A DNA stretch of 64,000 nucleotides from Chaenocephalus aceratus. Taxonomy: Eukaryota > Chordata > Actinopteri > Perciformes > Channichthyidae. Of the stretch, positions 22,707 through 35,526 are shown in pieces; within the stretch, counting starts at the first letter, position 1, and each line of letters starts with the position of its first letter. The notes below the pieces were generated by a model that was not told the origin of the DNA, ran no database searches, and was given only the letters and a program-made list of their open reading frames with translations. Location of the stretch: NCBI GenBank assembly GCA_023974075.1, contig CM043793.1, positions 7,868,788 to 7,932,787 on the forward strand, written 5' to 3'. The position numbers and the translations under genes are program-made.

Positions 22707-24305
22707 CAAGCGGCAAACTCTGGGGCAGAGCCGGGAAGCCCATAGGAAGTGCCACAAACTGCAGTTCATCTAGTGGCCGGTAGGAGCAGGATGCAGAAAG
22801 GAGCAATTTCCATAGACCCATGTTAAAATGCCCACATTTACAGTAGAAATAAACATGTTTCTACCCCTGGGTGCAATAAAACTTATTCTGGATATAGTTA
22901 GATTCCACCTTCATGATAATGGATTGGTGAGTGAGTTTTATTTATAACGCATCCCTTTTAGTTATATTAGGTCTTAACGTTTTTGCATAAATTAGGGCGT
23001 GGTCACATTGAGTGACAGGTCTCTGTGGTGACTGCTGCTTCTAGCTTTCTGTCCCTCTGCTAGCTCCGTTAGCTATGTTAGCTCCAGGATGCTGCAGGGG
23101 CTCAGATGCTCGGCTGATCCGGGGAACACAACTTGAACTCGGACGTGTTTGTTGTGTTGGTGCCTGGTGGAGTATTCTTCATTTAAATATCTGACTTATC
23201 TTATGGCTCTGCGGTTAAAACAGACCGTCCCTGAATGCAATTTCGTTGGTAAGTGAAATTCAAGCACTTTATTTCTTACTGGTCTTTTTATTCAGCTAAC
23301 GAGGGAGTGGAAGCTACATCTGTGCTAACAATGCTATCCGTAGCATAGCAGTTAAAACATAATAGAGAAGTGTAAAACATTAAGAAGGATTATACTGTAG
23401 AACAAAAGGCTTCTGTGTGAGGTTGGTAAAATAAGGTCATCCTCGAACATTAGTCAGTTTGCTAGTTAGGTAACTGTATGCATTGTTATTGTTAATTTAA
23501 ATTCGCTATGCTCAATTATGCAGACAGCTACAGTAGTGTTGAAGAGCAGCGTACTGTATATGAGATTAACCTCACTATATATATTGCAATATGGTTTGTT
23601 AAGCTGGAGTTGATTATTGAAGCTTACTGGTTAACGTTACCATCATAATAATCGAACAAACCCAAACGTTGTTGTTTATATTAATATTATTACCAATACT
23701 TACTAAGCATTTTATTATCATTACACAGGAGAAACCGACTTATTGTGGCAGCAGAACGTGAACATGTAACTTAATGCTTGCATTTATGGACGAAAATAGC
23801 ATAGTCAATGCTTTAGGGACAAGGAAATCATTTGTTTAAATATTAGATATGACGTTATGTGTGCTTCTTTGACAATTAAGCATATTCATTGCATTACATT
23901 TGTTAAAGATGTTTGTCTTTTACCCTTACGTGTGTGTTACAAATGCATGTGAATGTGGCATAGGACATATATTTGACTGTCTCATGAAAACTATTCCAAA
24001 GTAACAGTAAAATGAAAAGGAAACCCCAACTATACAATAATACACAATCCAACTGATAAGATACAGTGTGATATCCAGCACTTTTTAAAAAAGGATAATC
24101 GAAAAGATTATCACATGACGTTTACTAGGGCTGTACCCGAAATTAAAGTTTCCAGGTGATGCAGACAGACCAGAGGTACTGAACATGAGACAGACCTAGA
24201 TTCCTAACAGCTGTGAATTTCAGCATGGAGTAAAAGGTACAAAGACTCTTTCATACTGTACAAAGAATTGAGAAACGTTTTGGTTTAAATAGATAAAGTA
24301 ACAAC

Positions 24306-24352
<47 letters not shown>

Positions 24353-24660
24353 ATTACATTTATAAAGCGCTTTTCCTGGTGCTGGTACTATGACACTGAT
24401 CTGCATTCCATTAAACATGACTAAACTTTACTTTGTGAAAATCACTACCATTTGTCTCTACATATGGTCTATAAAAACGTGGTAAAAGTGGTTCTTGCAG
24501 TGAGACAACCGAACAGCATGATAACAGTTGAATATTATTTTAATAACAACATATATTTTAATGTTGATTAACTGCAGACTGTTCATTCATAATCTGATTA
24601 TCTTTGTAGTACAAAGTGATGAATTTAAAAAACACATTAAAATAATTTTGTATTTCGTTT
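22707..24660. other. adamtsl2: Intron sequence, no gene
   Basis: AT-rich, with unclassified repeat at 22700-23160 (GCTAGCTCCGTTAGC-type motif) and a possible hAT start CTAGGGCTGTACCCGAA at 24127. (AAT)n lies at 24306-24351. No conserved coding sequence seen. Confidence 0.5.
24306..24351. repeat. (AAT)n microsatellite
   Basis: About fifteen uninterrupted AAT units. Confidence 0.97.
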
Positions 24661-25413
24661 GTGATCGGGGATCGGAGCCGATCACGTGATTTTCAAAAGA
24701 TCGGAATCGGGAGAAAAAAATCGGGGATCGGGATTTTTATTATAAAATATTTTTATTATTTTATTTAATGTTACAAAACAAAAATGACAATGTTCACGTC
24801 TTAAAGTCATCCTGAGGCCTTAGTTTTGGTTTAAAATTACACATCATGTATGTGTTGCTTCTTTTGGGCTTGTTTTCATAAACCTGGTTGCTTATTTCTC
24901 TCAAATCTGGCAACAGAGTGGGCGCAGTGTCTAATAGTAGCAGTAAGCTAACGAAAGGCTACGTTCAGCTGGTGACTCGGGAGTCGGGACGGAGAAAATG
25001 TCAGGAAAGCGAAGGCAGTGTAACAGCCAGATGCAAGGCAGAGGTTCCGCGTGGTGGAAAGAACAGAGCTACGTTCAACACGACCAATCTAATACGCCAC
25101 CTGAGAAACAAACACCACCAACAACACGACGAGTACACAGCGGCCACTCAGGTAACGGCACTGAAACAACCGACACTTTCAGAGACTTTTAAAAGGAAAG
25201 AGAAACTGCCCCAGAACAGTGAAAAGGCCAAAAAAAAAACAGCCAAGATAGCTGAATTCATCGCGTTGGATGACCAGCCGTTATCTGTTACCTTTTTTTA
25301 TCTTAATGCATTGAATAAAGATCGGATCGGGAAAAATCGGTATCGGCAGATTGTCAAAATCAAATGATCGGAATCAGATCGGGAGCAAAAAAAGGTGATC
25401 GGGACATCCCTAG
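24660..25413 (+). mobile_element. hAT fragment with BED-finger remnant
   Basis: GATCGGGA motifs iterate at both ends and the right terminus reads GGGACATCCCTAG, a hAT end. A frame at 24888-25367 contains RCKAEVPRGGKNRATFNTTN and LIRHLRNKHH, the C-x(n)-H-x4-H half of a BED zinc finger, then a QPTLSETFKRKEKL linker typical of ZBED-like hAT transposases. No DDE or dimerisation region remains. The left terminus is not recognisable. Confidence 0.6.
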
Positions 25414-25647
25414 AAAGGAGATATACCTGAAGGACACAACTGCCTCACCGTTTTCTCCGAGGGGCAAGAAGAAAATGAAAAGCTGATATGAGATTAAAGA
25501 CCAATATAGGATATTCACTAAGAAACTACACTTTTATTGTGAACACAAAGATCTGCACACTGAATAGTGTGTAGTCAAACAGGACCATCATTTGTTTGTG
25601 ACAGCTGTGCCCAGTATGGGCTCACAGATGCAGTTTGGTGGTTTCTT

Positions 25648-25727
25648 CATCAGGCCTGGTCCTCCTCCATCAGGCCTGGTCCTCCTCCATCAGATCTGGT
25701 CCTCCTCCATCAGGCCTGGTCCTCCTC
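25648..25727. repeat. 20-bp tandem repeat x4
   Basis: Unit CATCAGGCCTGGTCCTCCTC, four copies with one variant (AGATCT in the third). Because 20 is not a multiple of three, each copy is read in a new frame; the Pro/Ser-rich translations are not protein evidence. Confidence 0.95.
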
Positions 25728-26212
25728 CCAGAGAAAGATCGCTCCACCTCAGTCCTCTCCAGCCAAACCCACAGACAGGACATCCGTCACACTGAGGTTT
25801 CTCCCAAATCTCTGCAGCTCCCTGGACACCACGCTGTCTCAATTGATCCACACTGTGAATATGAGAGGGGAAAATGTGTGTAATAAATGCTTAGACAATA
25901 AGAAATATGAAATAAACTGTAAGGAATGGCTCAGTTTTTTTAAATAAACAATACTATTACTGTATTTCAATATCTCATGTCTGAAAGTTTAATTTAAAAG
26001 AAGAAGAGGCACCTAAAATGAAGATCTCAATACCTTAGATTATTATTGAAAGTTTTGCTGAATAGTTTCATGTTCACTTACCTTAAGCAACGTAAAATGT
26101 GCAGACCGCGAGCAACAGACTTAAGTTAGCCAGCTAGCATCACAGAGCAGCACTGCTGAGCATGTTAGCTTAGCTTGTTAGCCTCGGCTAGCTCTGGAGC
26201 TTCCAGCTCGGT

Positions 26213-26267
26213 GGCTCCGCCTTGGCTCCGCCTTGGCTCCGCCTTGGCTCCGCCTCGGCTCCGCCTC
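26213..26267. repeat. 11-bp tandem repeat GGCTCCGCCTT x5
   Basis: Five nearly identical 11-bp units, GC-rich, in a repeat whose far end (about 26412) shares the GGGACCTTTTAAT terminus of the TTTAAAGGTCCCAT MITE family. Confidence 0.9.
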
Positions 26268-26491
26268 TTTGCCCTTATTTGGATCAGGCTGGAGCAGGCG
26301 GGAGTTAGACTCTGACGTCACTGTCGACACTACGTCCATTTATATATACAGTCTATGCATAACACACAAAAGGACGGGTAATAACTGGAAAAGTATATGA
26401 TGGGACCTTTTAATATAATTCACTTTATTCCGTCAGATGAAGAACTGTTTGCCATAAGCAATTACCTGCCTCGCAGCCATAGACTCATGTA

Positions 26492-27656
<1,165 letters not shown>

Positions 27657-27659
27657 TAT

Positions 27660-28238
27660 ATGGCAGCGACGGTTCACCAGTGGTGAACCGTCAGGGCCTT
27701 CAAGGTTCAGAGAATACCCTAGAACCCTGCGGCGGGTGTGTGTGTCTACAGAAGGTCCAGTTGTGATAGACACGGTTCGCCACTGGTAGTCACCATCAGG
27801 GGCGGCATTTGGGCAGGCAACTGCTTGGGGCCCCGGACCAGAAGGGGGCCCTCAAAGAAGGTTGATTAAGAAGGTCCACAGCAACGACAACATGAAACCC
27901 CCTTTTTTTTCAGCAATGACATGTCGGGAAACCCCCTCAAGGGGTCCCATGCATAGTTAGTTAGTGCGTTCGCCCCCCACTCATTTTTTGTATACAACGT
28001 CTCGTGAGTAATGTGCAGTACCAGAGTCCAACAGAGAGGCAGCAGCTGCTGGGACAGTAGACTGCGTGCTGCGTAGCCTTCCCTGCCTTGAAGAAGAAGT
28101 GATCCTCCGGTGTGAAGAGTCTGCTTTATGCGCTCCGCAGCAGTAGCCAACAGAGAGGCAGGAGCTGCGGGACAGTAGCCTAGAAGTGATCCTTTGTTAG
28201 CGTGAAGAGTCTGCTAAGCGTTATGCGCTCCGCAGTAC
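27660..28238. other. Repeat-derived sequence between Tc1 and the LINE
   Basis: A short palindrome (GACGGTTCACCAGTGGTGAACCGTC) at 27667-27691 and the start GGGGCGGCATTTGGGCAGG at 27799, which looks like a hAT-type end. Two partial direct repeats at 28030-28150 and 28150-28240 (CAGAGAGGCAG-AGCTG-GGGACAGTAG). Unclassified. Confidence 0.45.
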
Positions 28239-29350
28239 CTGAGCGTGCTTGCCCCTGCCAAGGCAGAACGTATAAAAGTTAGCGCTGAGCTTCAGTCTGC
28301 AATGTTCAAAACAACAGATAAAGCCAGAAATATAGGTGTAACAATGGACTCTGACCTGAGTTTCAACAGTCACATTAAAACAATTACTAAATCAGTCTAC
28401 TATCACATTAAAGGTGGGGTAGGCAAGTTTGAGAAACCGACTCGAGATACACTTTTTGTTATATTCCATGGAATGCTCTTAACATCCCGATAGCAATGAA
28501 TATCTTAAGTGCTTGGACAACAAATCTATTAAAAAATGTCATCTGTAGAAGCCGTAGTACTGTAAAAAGCACGACCAATCATTTTAGCCGGCCCGGCTAA
28601 AGTAACCGGATGGCCTACCTGCCTGTCAGCCTTCCATCTGTGCACAAACTTATCTCGTGCCCTCATTGGTCATGTGCGCATTTGTGTGTGTTGGAGGAGG
28701 GGCTCTGTAAGGAAGTCTGAAGGAAGAGGCAGATTTTTTCCGGCTGTGTATTTTCAAATTCTAGCGCACTCGAGCTGGTTTCTCCAAAATTACCTACCCC
28801 ACCTTTAAGAATATATCTAGGATTAAAAGACTAATGTCACAGCAGGATTTGGAAAAACTTGTCCATGCTTTTATCTTCAGTAGACTGGACTACTGTAATG
28901 GTGTCTTTACAGGTCTCACTAAAAAATCTATTAGAAAGCTGCAGCTGATTCAGAATGCTGCTGCTCGAGTCCTCACTAACACTAAGAAAGTGGATCACAT
29001 CACTCCAGTTCTGAAGTCTTTACACTGGCTTCCTGTGTCAAAGAATAGATTTCAAAATACTGCTGCTTATAAAGCTTTGAATGGTTTAGGCCCAAAATAC
29101 ATTTCTGATCAACTGCTAAATTATGATCCATCCAGATCTCTCAGGTCTTCTGGGACGGGTCTGCTTTCTGTCAGAGTCAGAACTAAACATGGAGAAGCAG
29201 CGTTCAGTTATTATGCTCCAAATATCTGGAACAAACTACCTTTGCTTCAGGGTCCTGCAGGTCCGCTGCAACTCTTACTACTTTTAAATCCAGGCCGAAG
29301 ACTTTTATTTTTGCCGCTGCTTTTAATTGAACTATTCATATCTTAAACTG
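28239..29350 (+). mobile_element. L2-type LINE, 3' part of ORF2
   Basis: Two frames of the same reverse transcriptase C-terminal region: 28245-28410 (MDSDLSFNSHIKTITKSVYY) and 28806-29346 (FSRLDYCNGVFTGL, KLQLIQNAAARVLTNTKK, LKSLHWLPVS, SSGTGLLSV). These are hallmark sequences of fish L2-clade LINEs. The polymerase core is absent (5' truncation). The two frames differ by 397 bp, exactly the length of the inserted MITE plus one TTAA. Confidence 0.85.
28412..28804. mobile_element. TTAA-type MITE inserted in the LINE
   Basis: 393 bp, inverted ends AGGTGGGGTAGG, flanked by TTAA (28408-28411 and 28805-28808), as for piggyBac or Kolobok elements. It interrupts the LINE coding sequence. Confidence 0.88.
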
Positions 29351-29399
29351 CACTGTACATTTTATTCTTGTATTTTTTTTTGAATGCCTTGCCTTATTA

Positions 29400-29663
29400 C
29401 ACAGCTTAGTTGAGTACACGATTTCGATAGCTCAATTTTGAAGAAGGAAGTTGAAAGTGAAGTGGTCCGGTCTATTTAACGTCAGCTTTGTTTTCACTTT
29501 CTCCATCAGGAAAAAAAATCCATGTTTAGCCTTCCACAAATACAAGTAGTATTTGTGGAAGGCTAAACTATCCCTAGTAGAGAAGAAAAAGAAAAACAAG
29601 TGCAAGAGAAGGAAAGTGGTTAACAAACATCAAGAGAAATCCGCAGAAGAAAACAGACAGTTA
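29400..29663. other. adamtsl2: Unclassified intron sequence with a hairpin
   Basis: A 35-bp palindrome, CTTCCACAAATAC and complement, at about 29532-29566. The Lys-rich frame that follows has no recognisable homology. Confidence 0.4.
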
Positions 29664-30240
29664 CGGAGCGTCCACACAGCAGCGTGCGTTGACGCTTGGC
29701 GGTGGGCGTGTCTGAAGCTTGGGGATTTTTTGCGAGCAACGCGACCAACAACCAATCACATGAATCTCCCACCCCCGACATACAAAGCAATAGCAATGTT
29801 AAAACGAAGTACACTGGATATAAAATCCCCAAACAGGCGAAAACCTACCAGTTTCACCCACTGTCTCTGCCACCTCCCTCCATGCCTCACTCCTCCGGTT
29901 TGTATCCCGGTAGATGAACAGAGACTGATCAAACAGCACCGGGTGATTCACTACCGCTATAATGAATTGTCCCTCAATTTTTTGGAATATGAGGAAATGA
30001 CCTGCGTAGTCTCTCCCAGCATACACGCGGTTTGATTGGCTAGCGCTTGTACTGGCAGATTTGCATAAACGGGATTTCATTGTCTGACGCTTCTGCCGAG
30101 GCGCCAAAAGTTGAACATTGCTCAACTTTTGAAGCGAGCAACGCCAGCAACGCCAGCAACGCTCCACGTCGTTTTCCAAAATGCAGTTCGGCTAAAAGTG
30201 ACGTCACCCCATTCAAAGTGAATGGGCAGAAGCGTTGTAG
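29664..30240. mobile_element. Harbinger-type MITE, family copy 3 (right end lost)
   Basis: Left end CGGAGCGTCCACACAGCAGC after TTA; inner palindromes TTGAACATTGCTCAACTTTTG and AAAGTGACGTCACCCC match copies 1 and 2. The right end stops at AGAAGCGTTG without the terminal CCACACAG motif, so it is truncated or substituted. Confidence 0.7.
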
Positions 30241-30478
30241 GGAACACTAGAGGAATCGTGTTAACATGAAAATGTAAACAGACTGAACCCTGATCCTTTC
30301 AGGGAGATTCAAGATCCCATACCTTTGCGTCAGGGTCCTGCTCACCCTGTCGGGTTCCCTTTAACTTTATTGACAGGCTCGCTGCATATTATCCTTTACA
30401 TGAACATCACATGTAGAATTTTGTTTTCTTGTGATTAAAATGTGCTATACAAATCATTTTCTTTTGCTCACAATCCAG

Positions 30479-30605
30479 GAGTGTCAAAATCCTTCGTCAC
30501 ATGTATCCGCTATGATGGCATCGAGGTGCACGACATGTACTGTGACTCTTTGACCAAGCCGGAGCCGGTCCACGACTTCTGTATTGGGAGGGAATGTCCG
30601 CCCAG
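30479..30605 (+). CDS. adamtsl2: ADAMTS-like 2, end of TSP1 repeat 2
   Basis: The exon follows acceptor AATCCAG, completes a Gly codon split from the exon at 20236-20339 (phase 1), and ends in phase 2 before GTGCAA. It encodes [20 protein letters not shown] and then [15 protein letters not shown], supplying four Cys that with the two of the previous exon make the six of a TSP1 module. The CVRYDG/CIRYDG and PEPVH-FC segments are diagnostic of ADAMTSL2 rather than other ADAMTS-like proteins. Only 104 bp of intron separates it from the next exon, the shortest intron of the visible gene apart from the 86-bp one before 36524. Confidence 0.94.
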
Positions 30606-30709
30606 GTGCAATGAAACATTTTATTGTGCCAGATATATTTCTTGCAATCATACAATCTGAATGTAACTGTACAGAGCCTTGATGAGATAGGATGAATGTG
30701 GTGTTTCAG

Positions 30710-30923
30710 ATGGGAGGCGAGCAGCTGGAGCGAGTGCTCGAGGACTTGCGGGGAGGGTTTCCAGTTTCGCCAGGTTCGCTGTTGGAAGATGCTCTCGCCG
30801 GGCCTGGACAGCTCGGTCTACAGCGACCTCTGCACCATGGCCGACCTGGAGAGACCTGTGGAGAGACGGCCCTGCAAGAGCCCCGCCTGTGGGCCACAGT
30901 GGGAGGTGGCCGAGTGGACAGAG
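30710..30923 (+). CDS. adamtsl2: ADAMTS-like 2, TSP1 repeat 3 and start of repeat 4
   Basis: It starts after GTTTCAG with one nucleotide completing an Arg codon, then [19 protein letters not shown], a TSP1 opening with a WxxxW-like tryptophan ladder and a full O-fucosylation motif. Six Cys (EC, TC, RC, LC, PC, AC) complete repeat 3, ending PACGPQ. The last residues, WEVAEWTE, begin repeat 4, whose first Cys is the first codon of the next exon; this placing of introns just before the first Cys recurs in the following exons. The exon ends in phase 0 with donor GTACCA. The motif [17 protein letters not shown] is nearly identical to mammalian ADAMTSL2. Confidence 0.95.
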
Positions 30924-32113
30924 GTACCAGATAAGACTGTAATGATTCCCCTGCTGCGAAAGCGCTTGAAATATGAGGAGAACATTAATAAAGAGGTGTT
31001 TTTGTGGTGCAGGAATGAGTCCTAAAACCCGGATATAGTTAGCATTGTACAATTTTCTGACAATATATATATATATTTTTGAATGTGTTTTTGATTGGAT
31101 CCGTTCATTTTCCACATATTGTTCTACATAAAATACCACAGTACCCCAAATGTGCATTCTCGAAGCTTCTATGTGCCTTTTAAAACAGCGGTTGCACACG
31201 CGTGACTATTATGAGGTTACTAAATGTCATCACGCCAAACATTAGCCACATTTGGCTTAGCGATGGTTACGTGAAGTCATGCGGCCATCATGTAGCATTT
31301 TACATCTGGAGTTTGTATTTACTCTTTAAAAATCATAAAATTGGAGTAAATATGTGCAGATTATCCTGCGGAACAACCCTAAGCATCATTAACGTATTTT
31401 TAATGCGAGGAGCAGCGAGACAGGCTTCCGTGTGCGGCGATACAGATACAGCGAGAACAAGCGAAACTCATCCTGAGCAGCACAAACACTCACAGCCGAA
31501 GTAAAAACAATAAGTGTGGCTTGATATTGAGTAAGAAAAAGGTTTATAACGCTGTGAGAATGGGTCTGCGGAGAGCATTTCTCTGCGATCCCAACGTAGT
31601 GGCCCGAAAAACGTTTACCCATTTAAACAGTCGTGGTAGATACCTTGTTTGTTTTAAATATCATAAATACACAAACAACAATGAATACCTACAGGTTGTG
31701 TACCCGAATCTCCCGCAGGTCCAAACAAAGTAGGAACAGCAGCATCGTTCTTCAGTGCCCTACGCTGTACATATCCGACATGAATCCTGAAAGGTTCGGG
31801 AAGCTTTGTTTCGTGAAAGGCTGGCAGAGGGTGCGGCCATAGCTCTGGGCGTGGCTACTGGGTTTTCCTACGTAGCGATACCCAGAGCCCGAGAGAGCAT
31901 CTCAGAGCCCGAGAGAGCATCTCTCGGGCTCTGGCGATACCCAGGAAGTAAATGAGAAATCTCCAACGAGGCGTTTTGGGGAGGTTAGAGGTTAGGTGTG
32001 TTAGAGTTTTACTCGCTACAGGGTGTACTTTGAGGGTTTTTGACTCTGCATACCGTTTACATGCAGAAAAACACAAGGGGACATGTCATAACCGGAAAAG
32101 CATGACATGGGAC
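30924..32113. other. adamtsl2: Intron repeats, left part of a MITE
   Basis: 31018-31100 resembles the small MITE of 5599-5834 (TCCTAAAACCCGGATATAGTTAGC). 31506-31545 is a scrap of the fold-back family (GTGGCTTGATATTGAGTAAG). A palindrome around CGAGAGAGCATCTCTCGGG lies at 31880-31940. 31975-32113 matches 21550-21629 and leads into the GGGACCTTTAA terminus, interrupted by the hAT at 32114. Confidence 0.5.
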
Positions 32114-33136
32114 CAGTGTTCGAATTACCCATTTGCTTTCGGGGGAGCCCTATTTATTTATTTTTTTGTCAATCATATAGGCAGACCTGAAAGATGTATG
32201 TTTGCTGCATTAGATCAACATTGATTGCCAATAGGCCTACCTTGTTTGATAGGACATCTTTTTTCTCATCTCCGAAATCTCGATTGCTTTTTCGTGTGCC
32301 TGGCTCTTATGGTGCTTATAAATCTTTTTCCGCAGGTTATTCTGTTGATCACTGCTGACTTTTCCCTGAATCCATTCTTGTGAAAGGTGCACTCAGGTGG
32401 ATTTTTTTTGCGAGCGTCAGGGGGATCAATATAGGCTACTTTTTGTCTCTTTGCATCCACATTTTTTTTTTTTTTTTAAAAGCCATGGATACCTTTCATT
32501 CCACTCACTCCATATTTTCTGTGTCCAGTTAAAAGGCAGGTCATGGGCCTCGTCAGGTTCGCTAGTGCAGGTGGCGCCGGCGGCTGTGGCCGTTGTTGAA
32601 GCCTCTTCAGGCTCCGCATCGGCAGGCCTCTCCCTCGGTGTGGAGCTGTCAAACTCGACCCTAACGCTGCTTACAGCCAGCCAACTAAAAGTTCACGTTG
32701 TGATTTTTAGACTCCGTCGCTTCTTTGCTTGTGAATCCAAAAGCTGCGAGGCTTGGCTATTTTCGTTTCGCCATATTTTTTTATTACAAAGCCAGAGTTA
32801 AACAAAATATCAGTATGAAAATATCAAATACCGCGCCAGCATCGCCTGCCGTAACCATAGCAACGTAAGTAAGATGCAGCGCCGCCACGTACAGATGGCA
32901 ACGCCCAGAAATATTCATAAATATAAAACAAATATTCAGAAACTGTAATGAACAATGACTATTATTTATTTCAAGAACTTTTATTTACAGAAACTCAATA
33001 TTTCTAATCTGTGTGACACAAATATGCACGATTGTTTTGGGCTCCCCCTATTTATCTCAAAGTCGGCCTTCAGGGGAGCTTCCTCCCTCTTCGGGGGAGC
33101 CAAACTCCCCCTGGCTCCCCCCCATTTCGAACAGTG
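32114..33136. mobile_element. Non-autonomous hAT, 1.02 kb
   Basis: Ends CAGTGTTCGAA and TTTCGAACAGTG; exact 8-bp duplication CATGGGAC (32106-32113 and 33137-33144). Both subterminal parts carry GGGGGAGCC. It is inserted in the end of a TTTAAAGGTCCCATG MITE. No transposase frame. Confidence 0.9.
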
Positions 33137-33303
33137 CATGGGACCTTTAATATTCTGTGAAAGCACCAATAGATAACCCCACAATATCGTGCCAGTATGG
33201 ATATCGAAATCTTTGGTAAAATAAAATAGATATTTGACTTTCTTGCCCAGACAGAAGTAATAACTTAGAAACATGTGTGTCTGTGTACCCCTTCTTGTTC
33301 TAG

Positions 33304-33459
33304 TGCCTTGCTAAATGTGGCCGCAAAGCTCAGGTGACCCGTGATGTCCGCTGCTCTGATGAGACCCGACCATGTGACCTGATGACCAAACCACCAAACA
33401 TCAAAAACTGCACCGGGCCGCCCTGCGAGCGCCACTGGACCGTGTCAGAGTGGGGGCCT
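33304..33459 (+). CDS. adamtsl2: ADAMTS-like 2, TSP1 repeat 4 and start of repeat 5
   Basis: Acceptor TTCTAG, donor GTGAGT, both phase 0, 52 codons. It begins [17 protein letters not shown] and ends HWTVSEWGP, the Trp ladder of repeat 5. Six Cys complete repeat 4. The first motif CLAKCG has Lys where O-fucosylation needs Ser or Thr, so this repeat cannot be O-fucosylated there; the mammalian protein has CTAKCG at the same place, so the loss looks ancient. The flanking introns each carry a hAT of about 1 kb (32114-33136 and 33629-34720), leaving only 167 bp between the exon's 3' intron edge and a transposon. Confidence 0.95.
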
Positions 33460-33628
33460 GTGAGTGTCTTACTCTGCATCTACACAGATATACTGTCTGA
33501 CAAGATATACAGCTCTGGAAAAAAAGAAGAGACCGATGCAAACATTTGACAAATAAAGGATTTCTGATTATGATTCTAATGCAAAACCAGATACGGTTGC
33601 AATTTATTATTTTTACCAGAGCTGGATG

Positions 33629-34720
33629 CAGTGGCGGCTGGTGGAAATTATTTTAGGTGGGGCTATTGTAATGGTGAATAAACCACACGGGGAACATTTA
33701 GAGAAATGACCCCTTAAATTATGACTTCTGGTTATGTTAGAGATATGAGAAGACTGATTAATACCTCCATAATCTTCAGTGTGGTTAGCTATGAATCTTC
33801 CAAAACTTCCAAACACCTTGTCCTGGACATAGTTTCTACAGTAAACTGTGCAATAGTACAGTAGGCCCACACAAACGGCAGAACACCGGTTCTTTGGGAA
33901 CACTCAAATGATTGAATTCCCATTTAAAATCAGGAGACTAAATACGAACATTATATGCAGACAGACGTGGTTCAGAAACCCAGAAATATTAGAAAACAGA
34001 CAATTAAGGCAAAAAATCTAGTTTGATGGATGCTGTCAAAACTCAACTATATACAATAATATGTGTGTGTGTGTGTGTGTGTGTTTATTTATCACAGGCA
34101 CATAGTATCTGTCCCCGGCTGTTTGTAGAGCAAGCATGGGAAACAAAAGACAGCGTTTACCTGTTTGCATCCAGCTAGCTAGTCACACACAGTTACAATC
34201 ACACTCCTTGCAATTGACATAATTAATAGATGGTTTAGCTTCTCACCATCATTTGCTGTGGCCCACTGATGTTAACGATCGTAACTGAAAGGCTGCCTGT
34301 CAAACGTAAACATTCAGCCACGTGACTCGCAAACTCTCGCGAGAGTTTTACACAAGACGGATCCTTTCTAGCCATAACCCTGCACCAGGCGCTGACATTG
34401 GCGCCCGGTGATCATCAGATTTGACGACGCTGATTGGCTGAAATTATGTTTCAGAGGCATAGTTTACAGATAGCAACAGTCAGCTGCTAGTGGCTGCTGC
34501 TGCACTGGTTGAGGGCTCCTCTCTTAGCGCCTAGACGAGAGACGGTAATGATCTATGGCAGTGATTCTCAAATGGGGGTACGCGGACTCCGAGGGGTACG
34601 TTGGGGTACTGCTAGGGGGCGTGAGATTTAAAAAAAAACAACAAAAAAGTTTTTGGTTTTTTTTAATGTGGGAAGAGGTGGGCCGCCGCCCCTAGCGCCC
34701 CTATGGGCCGGCCGCCACTG
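33629..34720. mobile_element. Non-autonomous hAT, 1.09 kb
   Basis: Ends CAGTGGCGGCTGG and GCCGGCCGCCACTG; exact 8-bp duplication GCTGGATG (33621-33628 and 34721-34728). A (TG)n lies at 34064-34082. A nested piece around 34558-34625 (CAGTGATTCTCAAATGGGGGTACG) resembles another hAT terminus. No coding capacity. Confidence 0.9.
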
Positions 34721-34879
34721 GCTGGATGTGTGTTTTGCCTTTTACCACCATGCTGCTGATCTGTTTGCTGCTGTCAATATAATATTTACCAGCCAGGACT
34801 TGTTTTCATCTTGTGTCATCATGGCTTTTATATGTCTGTCTGTGGACACATTCTTTCACCAGACAATTGTATTATATAC

Positions 34880-35190
34880 ACCTTTGCCATTCACAGAACC
34901 AATCAGAAAAAAGCACATTAAACTACATTCCGGATATTCCGGATATCTGACTCCTAGCGGAAGCAATTAGCTCTTCCATTCCCAGTCAGTGATCTTACGT
35001 TGCTTCTGAGGAGAGGAGGGAGCCAAGGCTTATATCTCCTTTTCTCTATAAATCTTGACCCAACTCTCGCTCTTCGTCTCTTCGGGTTACCCTGCATCCT
35101 CTGTGTCCTTCAGATTTCAGTGGGGATAGTCTTTGTTCCAAGTGCTATTCCTGCTTTAGCGCGATTAGCTTTTCCCTGGTGTAAACAAGA
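34880..35190. repeat. Interspersed repeat, empty-site copy
   Basis: Homologous to 12420-12439 plus 16454-16730 but uninterrupted at TTAA (34918-34921). Shared motifs GCTTATATCTCC, TTCAGATTTCAGTGGGGATA and GCGATTAGCTTTTCCCTGG. Confidence 0.65.
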
Positions 35191-35526
35191 CAGTGTGTCA
35201 TACCTCTGTTAAATTCATAGAACATGAGATCTTGTTAGATACTTTACTTACAATAAATAAGTGTTAACATGACTTTATCTGATGTGACATGGCCGGATGC
35301 AGTTTATTCTCTCCTCTGATGTGGTGTGATGTGACGTAATGCCATTTATATTCATGCAATGCTACATTTGTATTAAATATGATGTGAGGTGATCTGACTT
35401 AATGTGACAAGCAGCGTTTGACCCCGAGCTTTATTAAAATACATGGCTTAGGAAGGCCAAGATGGCAGCAGGAATGCATTCTCTGGATAATGAATGAGCT
35501 AGTTTGACCCCTGACACTCGTTGCAG

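Noticed and set aside
25648..25727. CRISPR-like direct repeats
   Set aside because: Contiguous 20-bp units with no spacers, in a vertebrate genome.
25567..25947. Pro/Ser-rich protein frames over the 20-bp tandem repeat
   Set aside because: The repeat unit is not a multiple of three and every frame looks alike; no family resemblance.
29553..30035. Lys-rich open frame as a gene
   Set aside because: It overlaps the Harbinger-type MITE at 29664 onward and has no recognisable domain or splice context.
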